Positions 32,049-43,533 of a DNA stretch of 64,000 nt are shown one piece after another. The notes under the pieces are model-generated. The model saw only the letters and a list, made by a program, of their open reading frames with translations, ran no database searches and had not been told where the DNA came from. Source of the DNA: Zygaena filipendulae (Eukaryota > Arthropoda > Insecta > Lepidoptera > Zygaenidae); NCBI GenBank assembly GCA_907165275.2, contig OU015675.1:2187501-2251500 (forward strand), written 5' to 3'. The number at the start of each line of letters is the position of its first letter. The first letter of the stretch is position 1. Position numbers and translations under genes: made by a program.

Positions 32049-33619
32049 CACTCGAGAGCAATGAATCCGGGTCACTTAAAGAATCCTAAAAATCTCGGAA
32101 ACTAAAAATGCTAGGTTAATGCAATAAATCGTATTTAATAGACAATGTGATACTCCTTAAATGAAGGTATTAAAACTTCTTAGTTATTGTAAAGTTATAT
32201 CATAAAAAAATCAAACTTGAAAAAGGGCCACTTTCGAAGATGGAACTACGAAATTACAGCATTTGGTTTTGCTTTTGTTTGTAATCTGTCATTTATGTGG
32301 GTACATAAACCATGTTGATAGTGCTCTATATTCATTATTCAAGCTGAAATTATGTCGCTTACGCCTGAAGAATGCACCAGAATACTTACAATGCTGGAAA
32401 CCGGCCGGAGTCAGCGCGATACAGCCAGGACTGTCGGTGTGTCGCTGTCAACAGTACAAAGAGTTCTCCGACGTTACGAAGAAACTGGTTCTAACCTACG
32501 CAGACCAGGAACGGGCAGAACCAGGTGTACCACAGCATGAGAAGACCGATACTTGGTGAACACCATGCTTCGAAATCGCTTTCTCACAGGAACTGAACTC
32601 ACAAATCAGTTTCGACGCCTCGGAGGAAGTAACCCAAGTGCATGGACAGTAAGACGTCGGCTTGCTGAATCTAACTTAAAACCCCTTAGACCTGCAAACG
32701 GCCCTAAACTGGAGCGTGCGCATCGTATTTCAAGACTAAGATATGCCCAGAGCCACGTAAATTGGAGTATTGAAGATTGGTCAAAAGTTATGTTCTCCGA
32801 CGAATCAAAATTTATGCTCTACAAGCACGATGGAAGATACAGAGTGTATCGAAGACCAGGGGAAAGATTCAAGCAAGCATGCATCGAAGAAAAAGTAGCC
32901 TACGGTGGTGGGTCTGTACTTGTGTGGGCCGGAATTTCTTCTGAAAGTCGCACAGAGCTGGTGATCATAGAAAACGGCTCTTTAACTAGCGTAAGATATG
33001 TGGAAGAAATCCTCAATGATCACGTTGGTCCATTTATGGTCAATTTAGGTGAGGATGCTATATTTATGCATGACAATGCCCGACCTCATACAGGTAGGAT
33101 TGTGAATGACTACCTTCAAGAGATGAACATTACTCGTATGGAGTGGCCAGCGCGCAGCCCGGATATCAACCCGATCGAGCATGCTTGGGACGAGCTAGGC
33201 AGATGCGTAAAACAACGAAACCCTCCCCCAATCACGCTTCGTGAGCTCAAAATTGCTCTCACAGAGGAATGGGAGAATATTCCCCAAAATCGTATAAAGA
33301 ACTTGGTGTACAGCATGCCAAACCGCGTAAACGCAGTAATGGAAGCACGAGGAGGCAATACGAAGTATTAAAATTCAAGAAAATCGTAATAAAGTTCAAA
33401 AATTTCATGTTTCCTATTTTTGTTTTAAGGAGAGATCAGCAGTTTTTTTCTTTATGTAATTTTGTGTTAATAAAATGTATGGTGACTCATATTTTTTTTA
33501 CTTTCATTTAAGGAGTATTACATTGTCTATTAAATACAATTTATTGCATTAACCTATCATTTTTAGTTTCCGAGATTTTTAACATTCTTTAAGTGACCCG
33601 GATTCATTGCTCTCGAGTG
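32049..33619 (+). mobile_element. Tc1-family transposon (1571 bp) inserted in the hAT
   Basis: The terminal inverted repeats are about 121 bp long (32049-32169 and 33499-33619), start CACTCGAGAGCAATGAATCC, and differ at only a few positions. TA target duplications lie at 32047-32048 and 33620-33621. Removing the element restores the reading frame of the surrounding hAT remnant (…FSKLKI then IKNYLR…), which proves the insertion point. It carries one transposase frame broken by a single stop codon. Confidence 0.95.
32352..33371 (+). pseudogene. Tc1-family (DD34E) transposase with one in-frame TGA
   Basis: The frame is continuous from ATG 32352 to the TAA at 33369-33371 apart from TGA at 32538-32540, 339 codons in all. 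The N-terminal part is the paired-like helix-turn-helix DNA-binding region (RSQRDTARTVGVSLSTVQRV), followed by the GRPR-like hinge (RRPGTGRTR). The catalytic triad is readable: D in MFSDESKF, D in FMHDNARPH, and E in SPDINPIEHAWDE with 34 residues between the last two. The TGA looks like a CGA-to-TGA change at a CpG, so the copy died recently by one mutation. It may still supply ends for mobilisation. Confidence 0.95.
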
Positions 33620-33948
33620 TAATTAAAAACTACCTTAGATCAACATTGTCGCAAAGTAGATTGACAAATTTATCGTTAATAAGTATTGAACACGAAATCA
33701 AAATTGAAGTTAATGACATTGTTAATGATTTCGCTAATGCAAAAGCTCGAAAAGTAACTTTTTTGTAAATACATTTGTGTGTTATTATATTAAATATTTG
33801 TGTGTACGAGCGTCCTTGAAAGAATTTTGAAAGAACTACAAAGTTGTGATTTTTTTATTCTTATAACCCCTTCTTTCCTAAAAAACTTTTTGCTTCCTGA
33901 CATCATTTAAAATTGCACCATTTGCATCCGAATTTCCGTTTGAAAATA

Positions 33949-34218
33949 CAGGGTGTTAGGTAAAATAGAGCAAATCTCTTGAGGGGTGTTTCTACTCATG
34001 AAACTGAACAACTTTCCCCAAGGAACCCATATCGAATTCTCAAAAAAAAAAAAAACAATTTGGACTTTGTATGGATATTTGGCCAATCAGCTGACCGCTC
34101 CCATACAAAGTACAATTTTTTTTTTGAGAATTCGATATGCGTTCCCTGGGGAAAGTTGTTGAGTTTCATGAGTAGTATCACCCCTTAAGAGATTTGCTCT
34201 ATTTTACCTAACACCCTG
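33949..34218. mobile_element. Foldback MITE (270 bp) inserted in the hAT
   Basis: The ends CAGGGTGTTAGGTAAAATAG and the reverse complement at 34218 are identical, with TA on both sides (33947-33948, 34219-34220). The two halves are nearly complete reverse complements. The pairing runs on through CTCTTGAGGGGTG, GAAACTGAACAACTTTCCCC, ATATCGAATTCTCAAAAAAA and CTTTGTATGG-type sequence, leaving a loop of roughly 30 bp near 34080-34105. Confidence 0.9.
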
Positions 34219-34599
34219 TATAACTGTTAGTATTCCACTTGTATTCCATTTTGACCCCGCTCGAGGGCGCCAGGTTACTGGCTGCACACGGGCGCCACAA
34301 GGGCTAGAGACGCCTCTGTGTACAGACTTGATGACTCAAAAGCCTTCGTCACAGTCAATGACGGCGATGATGTTTACAAAAACAAAAACGAAACGCTCAA
34401 CTGAGCCGAAACTTCTCGCGTTTTTCCCACACCTTATTCGTAGGTAGTAGGTGCAACCACGTCTAATATCACAAACTACTCTTAACTATTAAACCCCATT
34501 AGTAAAACCTTGAACTGAGAGGCTGTATTACCAATACCTCTACTATGATTTTTATCATTGTGATTTAAGTTTTGTTATTGTTTTTGTTTCACTACGGTT

Positions 34600-34830
34600 A
34601 ACCCGCGTTAATTTCGGAGATCCCGCGGAAATTCCGGGACAAAAGTACCCTATGTTCTGCAACGTGTAGTATGCAAAATTCAATGCAGTTTCACCCGCGT
34701 TAATTTCGGAGATCCCGCGGGAATTCCGGGTTAAAAAGTATCCTATGTGTTATTCTTATGTATAAGCTATATTATTATAGAGTTTCATTAAAATCAACTC
34801 TGTAGTTTTTGCGTGAGAGAGTAACAAACA
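34600..34830 (-). mobile_element. Lep1-like Helitron remains
   Basis: The block TAATTTCGGAGATCCCGCGG occurs twice, at about 34610 and 34700. It is followed by GTATCCTATGTG, TTTCATTAAAATCAACTCTG and TTTTTGCGTGAGAGAGTAAC. This looks like one copy inserted in, or duplicated on, another. Confidence 0.6.
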
Positions 34831-35515
34831 TCCATAGTAAGGATAATTATATAGTTACTAGCTGAAGGTGCTTAGGCTTCGTGATGTCATTACATCGATG
34901 GAAAACTCATCTTATGGGTATTGTAACTAAAGCGTCTACAAGGCAAGTCGATGCCGAGTTGATGCCAAGATACAAAAAGCTTGTACTTGTTACCTATTGT
35001 TGTCTCGGTCGCTCTTATCATAAAACAACAAATTACTAACCACGGAAAAAGAAGTTAATTTAAAAATCATTATTTTGGTGTTATAGTGCACATACAAATG
35101 AATTTTGTTGATAAACAGAATGAAAAAAAAAAACGCATCAAAATCCGTTGCAAAGCTTAGATATATTAGAAACAAAAACATACAAAGGCACAGCCGAATA
35201 CAGAACCTCCTTCTTTTTGGAAGTCGGTTAAAAAAGGGACACGTAGACACAGCATCGACTTGGTATAAACTTATAAAGCCATTTAACTAACTACCTAAGT
35301 TTCACTAGTCCCAGTAGTCTCGAGTGAGTCATAGACAATCCTTGAAATTGAATGACTAAAAATTAATTCAACTACTTCATTGTAAATTATTGTAGGTAAT
35401 AATTGAAACAACTAAACACGGAAGTGCAATGAGAATTTCAAAAAACAATGATGTGAATAATATTCACAGTGAATTTGTTTATGTTTTTTATAGGAGGTAA
35501 TTGTTTGTCTTTGAC
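34831..35515. other. Intergenic, no gene seen
   Basis: The block AATACAGAACCTCCTTCTTT and TTGGAAGTCGGTTAAAAA lies at about 35200-35236; the same word occurs at 24893, 44310 and 60540. No coding signal. Confidence 0.4.
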
Positions 35516-35696
35516 CAGCCCTCTTAGCCAAGTTAACAATCTACAAACGTCGCTAAGTCACTCACGAAAACTCGGACGAAAATTTAGACTTTTGATTGGG
35601 CGATTTGTGACAACGTGACGGTGTGACCTGACGATACGTTCCTTATTTTCTATAGCGTTTAACGATCATAGACTGTCAACTTGGCTAAGGGGGCTG
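35516..35696. mobile_element. MITE with 25-bp terminal inverted repeats (181 bp)
   Basis: CAGCCCTCTTAGCCAAGTTA at the left faces CAGCCCCCTTAGCCAAGTTG read inward from 35696; about 21 of 25 bases agree. There is no coding capacity. The target duplication is not clear, so the superfamily is left open. Confidence 0.75.
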
Positions 35697-35789
35697 TTGT
35701 GGTTACAGTTCCCTTTGGAATTTGTTCTAGCACAAACACCGTAAACCTTAGGTCTGCTTAGTGTTTTGTAATCCATCTAGTGGTTTTGT

Positions 35790-35875
35790 GGAACAACTTG
35801 TAACGAGGCGGCTATATGCCACTCGTTATGATATTCCGCCTCATTTCTAATACTTGTTATTTTTTTAATCTGTTC
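35790..35875. repeat. Dispersed repeat (GTAACGAGGCGGC...CCACTCGTTATGATAT), copy 1
   Basis: The segment matches 58540-58620 over about 80 bp, including CTTGTAACGAGGCGGC, TATGCCACTCGTTATGATAT and CTCATTTCTA. It contains an inverted pair, TAACGAG with CTCGTTA. Element type unknown. Confidence 0.6.
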
Positions 35876-36029
35876 TTTTTGACAGAACTAGACTTACCTT
35901 AAGAAGAATACACTACTCAAAATTACAAAAATTCAGCTTTTATTTTTATTAAGCTATCCGAAGGCCTACTTCTACTAAATACAAAAGGTCTACTTCTTCT
36001 AAATACAAAATCTTGAAAAGTATTAGGTA

Positions 36030-36110
36030 TATTTCACCTGATTTCACGAAGCTTCCGCGAGAACTACCAAATTAACGCGGGTGTAACCGCGGGTAACAGC
36101 TATAGTAATA
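36030..36110 (+). mobile_element. Lep1-like Helitron 3' fragment
   Basis: TTTCACGAAGCTTCCGCGAG and AATTAACGCGGGTGTAACCG then CGGGTAACAGCTATAG mark the 3' third of a copy. Confidence 0.6.
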
Positions 36111-37390
36111 CATATATCTTATGAAAGTCTTTAATTTAATATATCCAATAAAAAACTGTTTATCCTAAATATTTGCTAAGCTGGCTAGAGTACAAATGCG
36201 TAAAACAAAGTTTCTTAAACCCGAAAATAGGTACCTCTACTAGTTTCTTGTTTTTCTGCAAAGTTTTCCTTGTTCTCATAACCAGTTTTTTTTATTGAGC
36301 CGCCAATATACGTATTAAACAACTGGTCGGTAGATATATCACCAATGTCATATTAAAATGAAAAATGACTCAATGGTAGCTAGTAGCTATTCAGACAAAG
36401 AAAAAAAAAACGTGTAGTTGGCGCGAAAAAATAAGTAAACTGTCTTAAGTAGGTACTTACTAAAGTTATTGCGGGCTGATTCTATTTAAAAAATGTTCAT
36501 ACAGTTTCAGTAAATATGTGAGGCATTAGAGAACAAAAAGACGAGGAATGCCTTTTCTTTCTTTATTCTTTTAGCGGTTGTTGTTTTTTTTTCTTGCGCG
36601 CAAGTAGCCAACACTTTCTTTCGCATACAGTCGCGTACCTATATACAAATCAAATCAAATCAAATATGCTTTATTGCCCCAGAAGAGAAAATAACAATAC
36701 AGATAACTCTGCTTTTCGCATGGTCGCGAGTAAGAAGTTGTTGCCTTGTGGTCTTTTTCTTCTTCTTTAATAATGGCGTCTATAATAATAGTTTGCCAAT
36801 GACAATGTTTCTTGTGGTTGAAATGGTTTAAGTTCTAACCATTCTAACTATGTCATTGACACGGCAACGTTTTGACGCGTCCAAATACCGTGACAGAGCT
36901 GGCCTTCGCACACGCTCGCCTCGTTTTTGTCAAATTCAATTTTATTTACGTGCTAAAGGTGCTAAACTCAGTTTTTGTTAACGTAGTAATGTACAATAAG
37001 GAACAGTTTTTTAACTAAAGACGCTTTTATTGGCTTCACTTGTTACTAATAAACGTCTAAAATGTAACAAAATGCTAGAAGTCAATTAATTGTAGATAAC
37101 CTACTTCTAATTGTCGTATCGAAATGAAACTTTGCATTGTACTTATTATATTAGAACGGATGACAAAACTATGACTTGGTATCTTGGTTCCAGAAGGTGG
37201 ATAGTGGAACTCTTCAGGAACTGCTAGTAAACCCCTCAAACTTGGGCTTATATATTTTGTATTGACGAGTTCAATAGATTGGGCTTGGTAACGAGGGCCT
37301 GGTGATGGAGTCAGGGAGTGGATAGTGGGACTCTTCAGTGGTTTATTCATTCTTCATACTTATACACAGTAGGTACTTAGATACGAATAG
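36111..37390. other. Intergenic, no gene seen
   Basis: AAATCAAATCAAATCAAATA followed by TGCTTTATTGCCCC at 36645-36680 resembles a LINE 3' tail. The 91-codon open frame on minus at 37075-37350 has no recognisable domain. Confidence 0.4.
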
Positions 37391-37714
37391 GGATGTGGAC
37401 TACTTTTGAAAATCAAAATTGTAATTAGTCCGTCAGTTGAAAATAAAAAAACAATAGACACGTATTTTTTGCTTTTTCAAATAAATGAAAATATACAGAG
37501 ATAAAGCGCATTAAAGTTTAGGGTGAGGGGGTCGTGACGTCACTAACCGCAAAAACCGCCATACAAACTGTCAGAATAGTGACGCCACGCGAAATTTCAA
37601 CTCAATATATCGCTGTTATTTTTTGATTACGTAAAAAAAGAAAAAATACGTGCCCAATATTTTTTAATAATCTACAAGGCGGACTAAAAAATAAAAATTA
37701 GTCAACATGCCCAT
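37387..37714 (-). mobile_element. TAGTCCGTC-family MITE, copy D
   Basis: ATAGGGATGTGGACTACTTT and AATTAGTCCGTCAGTTGAAA are at the left, GACGGACT-like sequence then ATTAGTCAACATGCCCAT at the right. TACGA flanks it directly on both sides (37382-37386 and 37715-37719), a possible short target duplication. CGTGACGTCACTAACCGC lies inside. Confidence 0.8.
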
Positions 37715-37972
37715 TACGATTGACCCCTTTGATCTATAGGTGTTCCTGGTCAGTACAAAGATGATTCAAAAATAGTGCAATTGTTTTTTGGGTAAGGGTT
37801 TTATTGGAATCTGTGTTTAGTTCACCCAGGTTCACAGTCTACCGTGCGTAGCACTTAATGCACCCAGGTGATTTACTCCAGATGAATAAGTCTACCGAGG
37901 GATTATCGCTCATTCATGACTTCATTAATAATAAAGGTACATGTATATACTTGGAATGTATGTTAGATAAAT

Positions 37973-38207
37973 GGACATAGATAAGCAATAGTGTGTTAAC
38001 CCACATTGGAGAAATTTCGAGTAAATCGTGTTTTAAATTTTAGCGCCACTTTGTGTCAACAATTTTTTATGTTCAAATTTTTTATACATGTTTATACAAT
38101 GTAATTAGGTAAACACATAGTTAAAAAATGTTCTCTAACTCACAATAAATTGTTCTGTATCAATAACTTCATTTTGTGGGTTAAAATGTTATTGCTTATC
38201 TGCGTCC
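37973..38207. mobile_element. 235-bp MITE, copy 1
   Basis: GGACATAGATAAGCAATAGT at the left faces GGACGCAGATAAGCAATAAC read inward from 38207. AAAT is duplicated at 37969-37972 and 38208-38211. An inverted copy of exactly the same length is at 58661-58895. Confidence 0.9.
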
Positions 38208-38211
38208 AAAT

Positions 38212-41200
38212 AATACCTAGGTACTTCATTGGATTTACAAGAAAGCACATAAAATAAAAATAAAAATTACAGTATACTACAACATTTTATATTCTTATCC
38301 AGAAGGGGGGGGGGGGACTGAACCAGCTGCAGGCCTTCTGATAACTAACAATAAGTCAAGGTTTATTAAGGTAGATATTTTAAAACGTTCCTACCTATGA
38401 TTTGTAGGTAGATAACGTATAGTATACTAAAACTGAAACGGATCCGTGTATTTTAACCAAATGTATGGGACAACCTTGGAGACAAAACTTCTTAATTAAT
38501 AAAATTACTGTAAAACCTTCCCCTGAGTATATTTATTAAAGTAAAAGAATCAATTACCTAATTATAGTTTCTGCAAAAATCGTGCACAGGCTGTCACTGG
38601 GAAAAGAATCCTATTCCATCCTATTTTTTAAATCAGTTAGTGAACAAAAAATACGCTACTTACAAGCAACACTTTTACTTTCGATACTATGCATGCGAGT
38701 GGGTACGTGTGTACAGTATGTAGGTACTTACGAAAACGACCGGTTAGACGAGGTTGTGTTGTTTGTAACGAGTTACCAACACACCCGCTACGCCGCGCTC
38801 TTGTCCAAACCAAAACACTAGATCAAAACTTCAGATCAAAATAAAAACAATTCAAATTTCACATAAAATTAAACAAACACACACACATAATTTTCTCACG
38901 AATACCGCAACAGTATGCAACTTTTCTGTTTATCGCACAAAAAATGTACAAAAATTTTATCACTTTTTTTTTAATTAAAATTAAACTTAAAAAAGGTACC
39001 TACACGTAAATTTTTATTTAACTGCACACTCCACTTTGTAGTTTTTGACCAATAACTTTAATATGAATCTATATGAATATTCGTTTCTGCACAACCTCCG
39101 TCAAAGAATGCTTTGGCGCGACTGCGGGCTGCAGAGTTGAATGAGTAATTAAGCAGAAAGAGTCAAGTACCTAACCTACTCGTGGATTGAATAAAGTTAT
39201 ACGCACAGCTTTCAGCTTGAACCAGCACCTACTTACACCGGGTTTTAACGCAAAGCAATGACTCATTCATTCATTTCGTATTGAAGGTGTTTTAGTGGTT
39301 TTGGTCCTTCGAATTACGTGTAAGATTTTTAATGTGCAGTCAGTTTGTACTATGTGCGTACCTACTTGCGTATTGCGCCTAACCGGTTTACTACCTTGGC
39401 TAGCTAATTGATTATTATTTAAAATCATAAATAAGTCAAGTCACCCATGTTTTTTCATTTCGTCTCCGATTTGTGCCGATCGCAGATTGATTACCAGTGC
39501 TTCAAAGTTTTAAATATCTACTGTTTGCCAAATTTATACTGATCTGTCGCAGCGACAGCGCCATAACGAAAAGAACGGCAACTTGCGCGGTCAATTTTCA
39601 TTAATATTTTTTACTACCTCATTTTTTTTTTATGTCATAGGGGGAAAACGGGCAAGTGGGGTAGGTAGATTTTAGTTACCTACTTAAAACAAAAATCAAT
39701 TTCAGAATACTCTCCTTCAATATGTCCCTCGTTTAAACTTACAACCTGTATAACACACAAAAAGTTTCCTAGCAGAATAGGAAAAAATATGCAAGTAAGT
39801 TTAATTATGTTTAGAAAGAAAGATAGATAAATTCTCTATTTAAAATCTTGATAATGAACCAATGTAACAAATGTAGTAATGAGCGGTCTTATCCCTGAAA
39901 GCGGTCTCTTTGAGACAACTTATAGGTTGCAAACAAATGGGTGCAAATTGTAATTGCAATTGACGATTAACTAGCGATAACTGGATAAATTGGAGGCAGT
40001 AAAAGTCGTATAACAATTAAGTTTTCATTATAATTTTATTGATATAATTTTGTACAAATAACGGCGTATGATACATCGGACAGGTCTCACATACAAAACT
40101 AACGCTAATCAAGCTATTCGTATGTCACAATAAGATCTAGGTAAGTACATTAATTTTATACTCAAATCTAAAAAAAAGGAGATATCCTTATAGAAAAGAA
40201 ATATAAATTCAAAAAGTAGGTACAATTATATAAGAACTAAAGTGTTTCAAAATCAACGGTTTCGATTGAATGCTTCGACTTTTAGTTTAAAAAAAAACGG
40301 CCACCAATCTGTACGGAGCCTTTTTTTCAAATCAATTTATGTAGGTACCTATTCTCTTTTTTTGATATTTACTTACTAAGGACCTATATAATATATTTTA
40401 CTAATAATATACCAGGTACCTATCGTCAAACCATAAAATGAGATCCGATTCATCAATACATATCTATATGTAAGTAAATTAAGCGGATAGTTAACTTAAC
40501 TCGTAGATAAGCCAATAACTTATGAAATAATCTTAAAATTACGCTAACTAATAATAATCAGGGAAGTCAAACGAGACGTGTTTATTTTCCGACACAAAAA
40601 CGTGCAATAATAATATTATCAAAAACTGACATTACCATGGATATGTAAATATTTATAACGTGAATTTATAACCTCAAGTATTCACACACCCTGTGAAACG
40701 TCATAATTAATAATTGACAATAAATTATTAGGGAAAACGATCCCAGGCTTAGGAAAAATAGTTTTTTGTTTTTTTTTTTTTTTTAAATGTGTTTGGATTT
40801 AGAATATTTATTTATGTATATTTTAATTTTAATATAAACCAACTGAAGTTATCTGTGTGATTTTATAAAGAGAAGACACTTCAATAATTGTTAATTAGCT
40901 TTTAGATAAAAAGGAAATTTAATTGAATTTTTTTTTACAGTTCAATTTATGTAAAGCGCATTTAATATTACACTACCCGTGAAACATGTATACGGCAATA
41001 TAACTATTACTAATGCAGTGCTAAAATATTAATTATTATTTATTTTTCACAGATTTAACCTGTGCTGTGTGAAAGCAAAATAGTTTTTTAGTACACAAAC
41101 AAAAGCCTAACATCCTTAGGTTATGATAAATCATAAAAAGCTCCATTATTCTTAATTTAGTGTTTCTGTACCGATACATACAGTGAAAGAATGGTATTGA

Positions 41201-42578
41201 AATAATTTTTTTTATGCCAAATCTGAAGGAAAACTTCCATTTGAGTTCGTAAAAGATTCGGCTGCTCTTGATATTATCATCATCAACACCTTTCTTTCAA
41301 CCTGTACCTATATCTACAATATCTCGAATTACTATGTCCATATTAATCTAGATACAAATCATCTAAAATTCCACGTCCATATGAAAATTTCTCGATATAC
41401 AAACGCTATGTTGGTATGTATAAAGCTTATTTGACTATTTTTTTTACTTTAATTATAAAATACACTCACATTGTAACAAGTTTATTGTGATTAACTAGTT
41501 TTTTTTTGTAATAAATAAATAATAAGTTACTTATATTAAAATAAAATGTGAAACGCGTGCAGATCACTCGTACGACTAGATTTCCACTTTAATTTAACAT
41601 TACAAATAGTTTTTTTTTTATTATCTACTAGATAGTAAAGCACTTTGAAAAGTTATTCCATTTGTCATGGAAACAACACAAAATTATCAATAGATTTAAA
41701 AACATAAACACTCCTGGTAATAACGTACCTATCTAAATAAATTTATAAAATATTAAACAATAAACGTGCGTAATATAACAAAAAGCAATAACTTAACTCA
41801 CGACTAGAGAAAAAATTGGCAAGGTTAAATGAGATTTTTTATTTATGTAAGTAAAAATACTTAATTATATGTTTGACGTATTTATTGCAGTTGATATTAT
41901 TATTGTATCAGTTCCATATTTTCGTTAGAATAATTTTATTGAATGTGAAAGTACACATACTTACACTGTATTTATTTATACATTGATATGTAAAGGAGAT
42001 TTTTCATTTATATTATGTATTTGGTCGTCTGATCAATAAGAAATCAAACACAATAATAATTATAAAAACACGACGTTACAAAAGTAAACAAACTTATCAG
42101 TCTAAACACACCTAATACTTAATATTAAATTGAACTCAATCAAAGTCAGTTGTTTCATTCCCATGAAGATATAAACGTAGAACAGTTTCGTTCACGACTG
42201 TAATTTCTTCATTTTTATAACGGGTGGAGACGACAATACACGAAAACACCGGTAGTAGGTACTAATATATAAGAGTAGGTATAATGAAACTATCACATAA
42301 TCCCTAATATCAAAATCCCGCGCAAAATCGATTTTCTTTATCCCGTACTTTTTTCCTAGGTTATTAAGTCACGGAGTCGCGGATAGGTAAACAACTTCCG
42401 TATTGTAAAATACGCCACGTTGCCAGCTCGCAGCGACTGTCAGCGCGCACGGCGCCAATCAGATGACGCCGCTCGCGCGCGCTGTTGCCGCTCTTATCAC
42501 GGGTTACTGAACCGGGTGTTGATTTTTTTTTTCAACTTTTGTCCTATTTAGTTTGATCGAAAAATTTTATTTTTCTAT
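38212..42578. other. Long AT-rich region without a recognised gene
   Basis: A run of twelve G lies at 38305-38316. The rest to 42350 is AT-rich with frequent TA and AAT runs and no coding signal. A GC-rich island at about 42415-42500 (GCGCGCACGGCGCCAATCAG) could be a promoter, but no transcript start or exon next to it is recognised. Part of this region may be 3' UTR or downstream DNA of the pikachurin-like gene. Confidence 0.4.
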
Positions 42579-42893
42579 TTCGATATAAGGACTTATTTCA
42601 TAATTTCATTATACTCTAATAATTATATTAGTATTGCGAGGGATTTCATTTATGTGTATTCATATTGTAGTCGTCTCCACTTTGTATATTTTTAAAACAG
42701 CAATTTCAAGAGCCAATTTCCATCGTGACGACAATCGTTGTTCAATGTTTCGTGGCTTGTATATACTGTAATATGTATTTATATGGAGCGTCAATGCAAT
42801 AGCACGACACGTATTGTTACTACTACACTACACGACATCAACAATGTCGTGGAGACGATGGACATCTGTCGCAGCGACAAAAATAAATCTTTT
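42579..42893. repeat. 315-bp segment, probable donor copy of a recent duplication
   Basis: The segment matches 44780-45094 with about seven substitutions and no length change. It holds an open frame of 50-60 codons in both copies, but that has no recognisable domain. Confidence 0.9.
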
Positions 42894-43533
42894 GTGATTC
42901 TATTTATTATAATTATTAACTAATCCATGTAACATTGTAACAACTATCGTAGCTTTCGTGCAACGGTAAATTATTATCGTTATTATTCGATATTATCAAG
43001 TGGAAACAGCTACAATGTTGTAGAACATTTCTTACGACAAGTCAACCAGGTAACAATAGGTATGACGTCACCTCGTGCAGTGACGTCAAAATGCTAGCTG
43101 GGACGCGCATTAGGAGTTCATAACGTTGTAAGACACGTTTCTTATGAAAACTCAGCTGTCATGCAGCGACACAGTATCGTCACTACGATGAAGCCCGATG
43201 TTTATTAAATGTTCATAATGTTGTAGGACGTTTCTTAGGAAAAGTCCACTGTTGTGTAGCGATATACTGTCGTCACTACGACGACATGCGATGCGTATTC
43301 ACAATTTTGCAAGAACGTTTCATACAAAAAAAACACTGTCGTGTTGCGATACACTATTATTGTCGCTACGACATTGTGGCATTGTAGTATGTGTTACAAG
43401 TTAGTTGTCGTGCAGCGAGCGATACACTGTCGTCATATTTTTTCCTCGCCAAATTATAAACTAATTTTAAACAATCGTATCTCGGTTGTGATGTGTAATA
43501 GTCGTCGTTTGAATGAAACGTGTCGTGTTCAGT

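Larger units (their letters stand above)
31692..33768 (+). pseudogene. hAT transposase C-terminal remnant, split by Tc1
   Basis: The remnant frame runs in phase from about 31692 (KFDERFELLNENNVIFSFLQ) through NLSTALRIHLTLPVTVAHSE and RSFSKLKI up to 32048. It resumes after the Tc1 at 33622 (IKNYLRSTLSQSRLTNL) and ends with KVTFL and a stop at 33766-33768. AHSERSFSKLK is the conserved hAT C-terminal block whose glutamate is the third catalytic residue. Relatives are hAT transposases of the type seen in zinc finger MYM-type protein 1. The N-terminal zinc finger and the two catalytic aspartates are missing, so it cannot act alone. Confidence 0.88.
31166..34318. mobile_element. Internally deleted hAT element with two nested insertions
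   Basis: The ends are CAGAGGCGTCTTTACC at 31166 and, inward from 34318, CAGAGGCGTCTCTAGCC. The 8-bp duplication TGTACAGA is perfect at 31158-31165 and 34319-34326. Taking out the Tc1 (32049-33619) and the MITE (33949-34218), each with one TA, leaves about 1.3 kb. This codes only for a short N-terminal piece (MPRGRRSSKIATEIHENKTS at about 31601, minus most of the protein) and the C-terminal hAT dimerisation region. The 70% GC stretch at 31190-31320 is subterminal. Confidence 0.93.

Noticed and set aside
37075..37350. 91-codon minus-strand frame with SPTIHSLTPSPGPRYQ
   Set aside because: It has a slight internal repeat but no domain or splice support; left as anonymous intergenic DNA.
42415..42500. 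CpG island promoter
   Set aside because: It is GC-rich with a CCAAT word, but there is no exon or start site next to it to support it.
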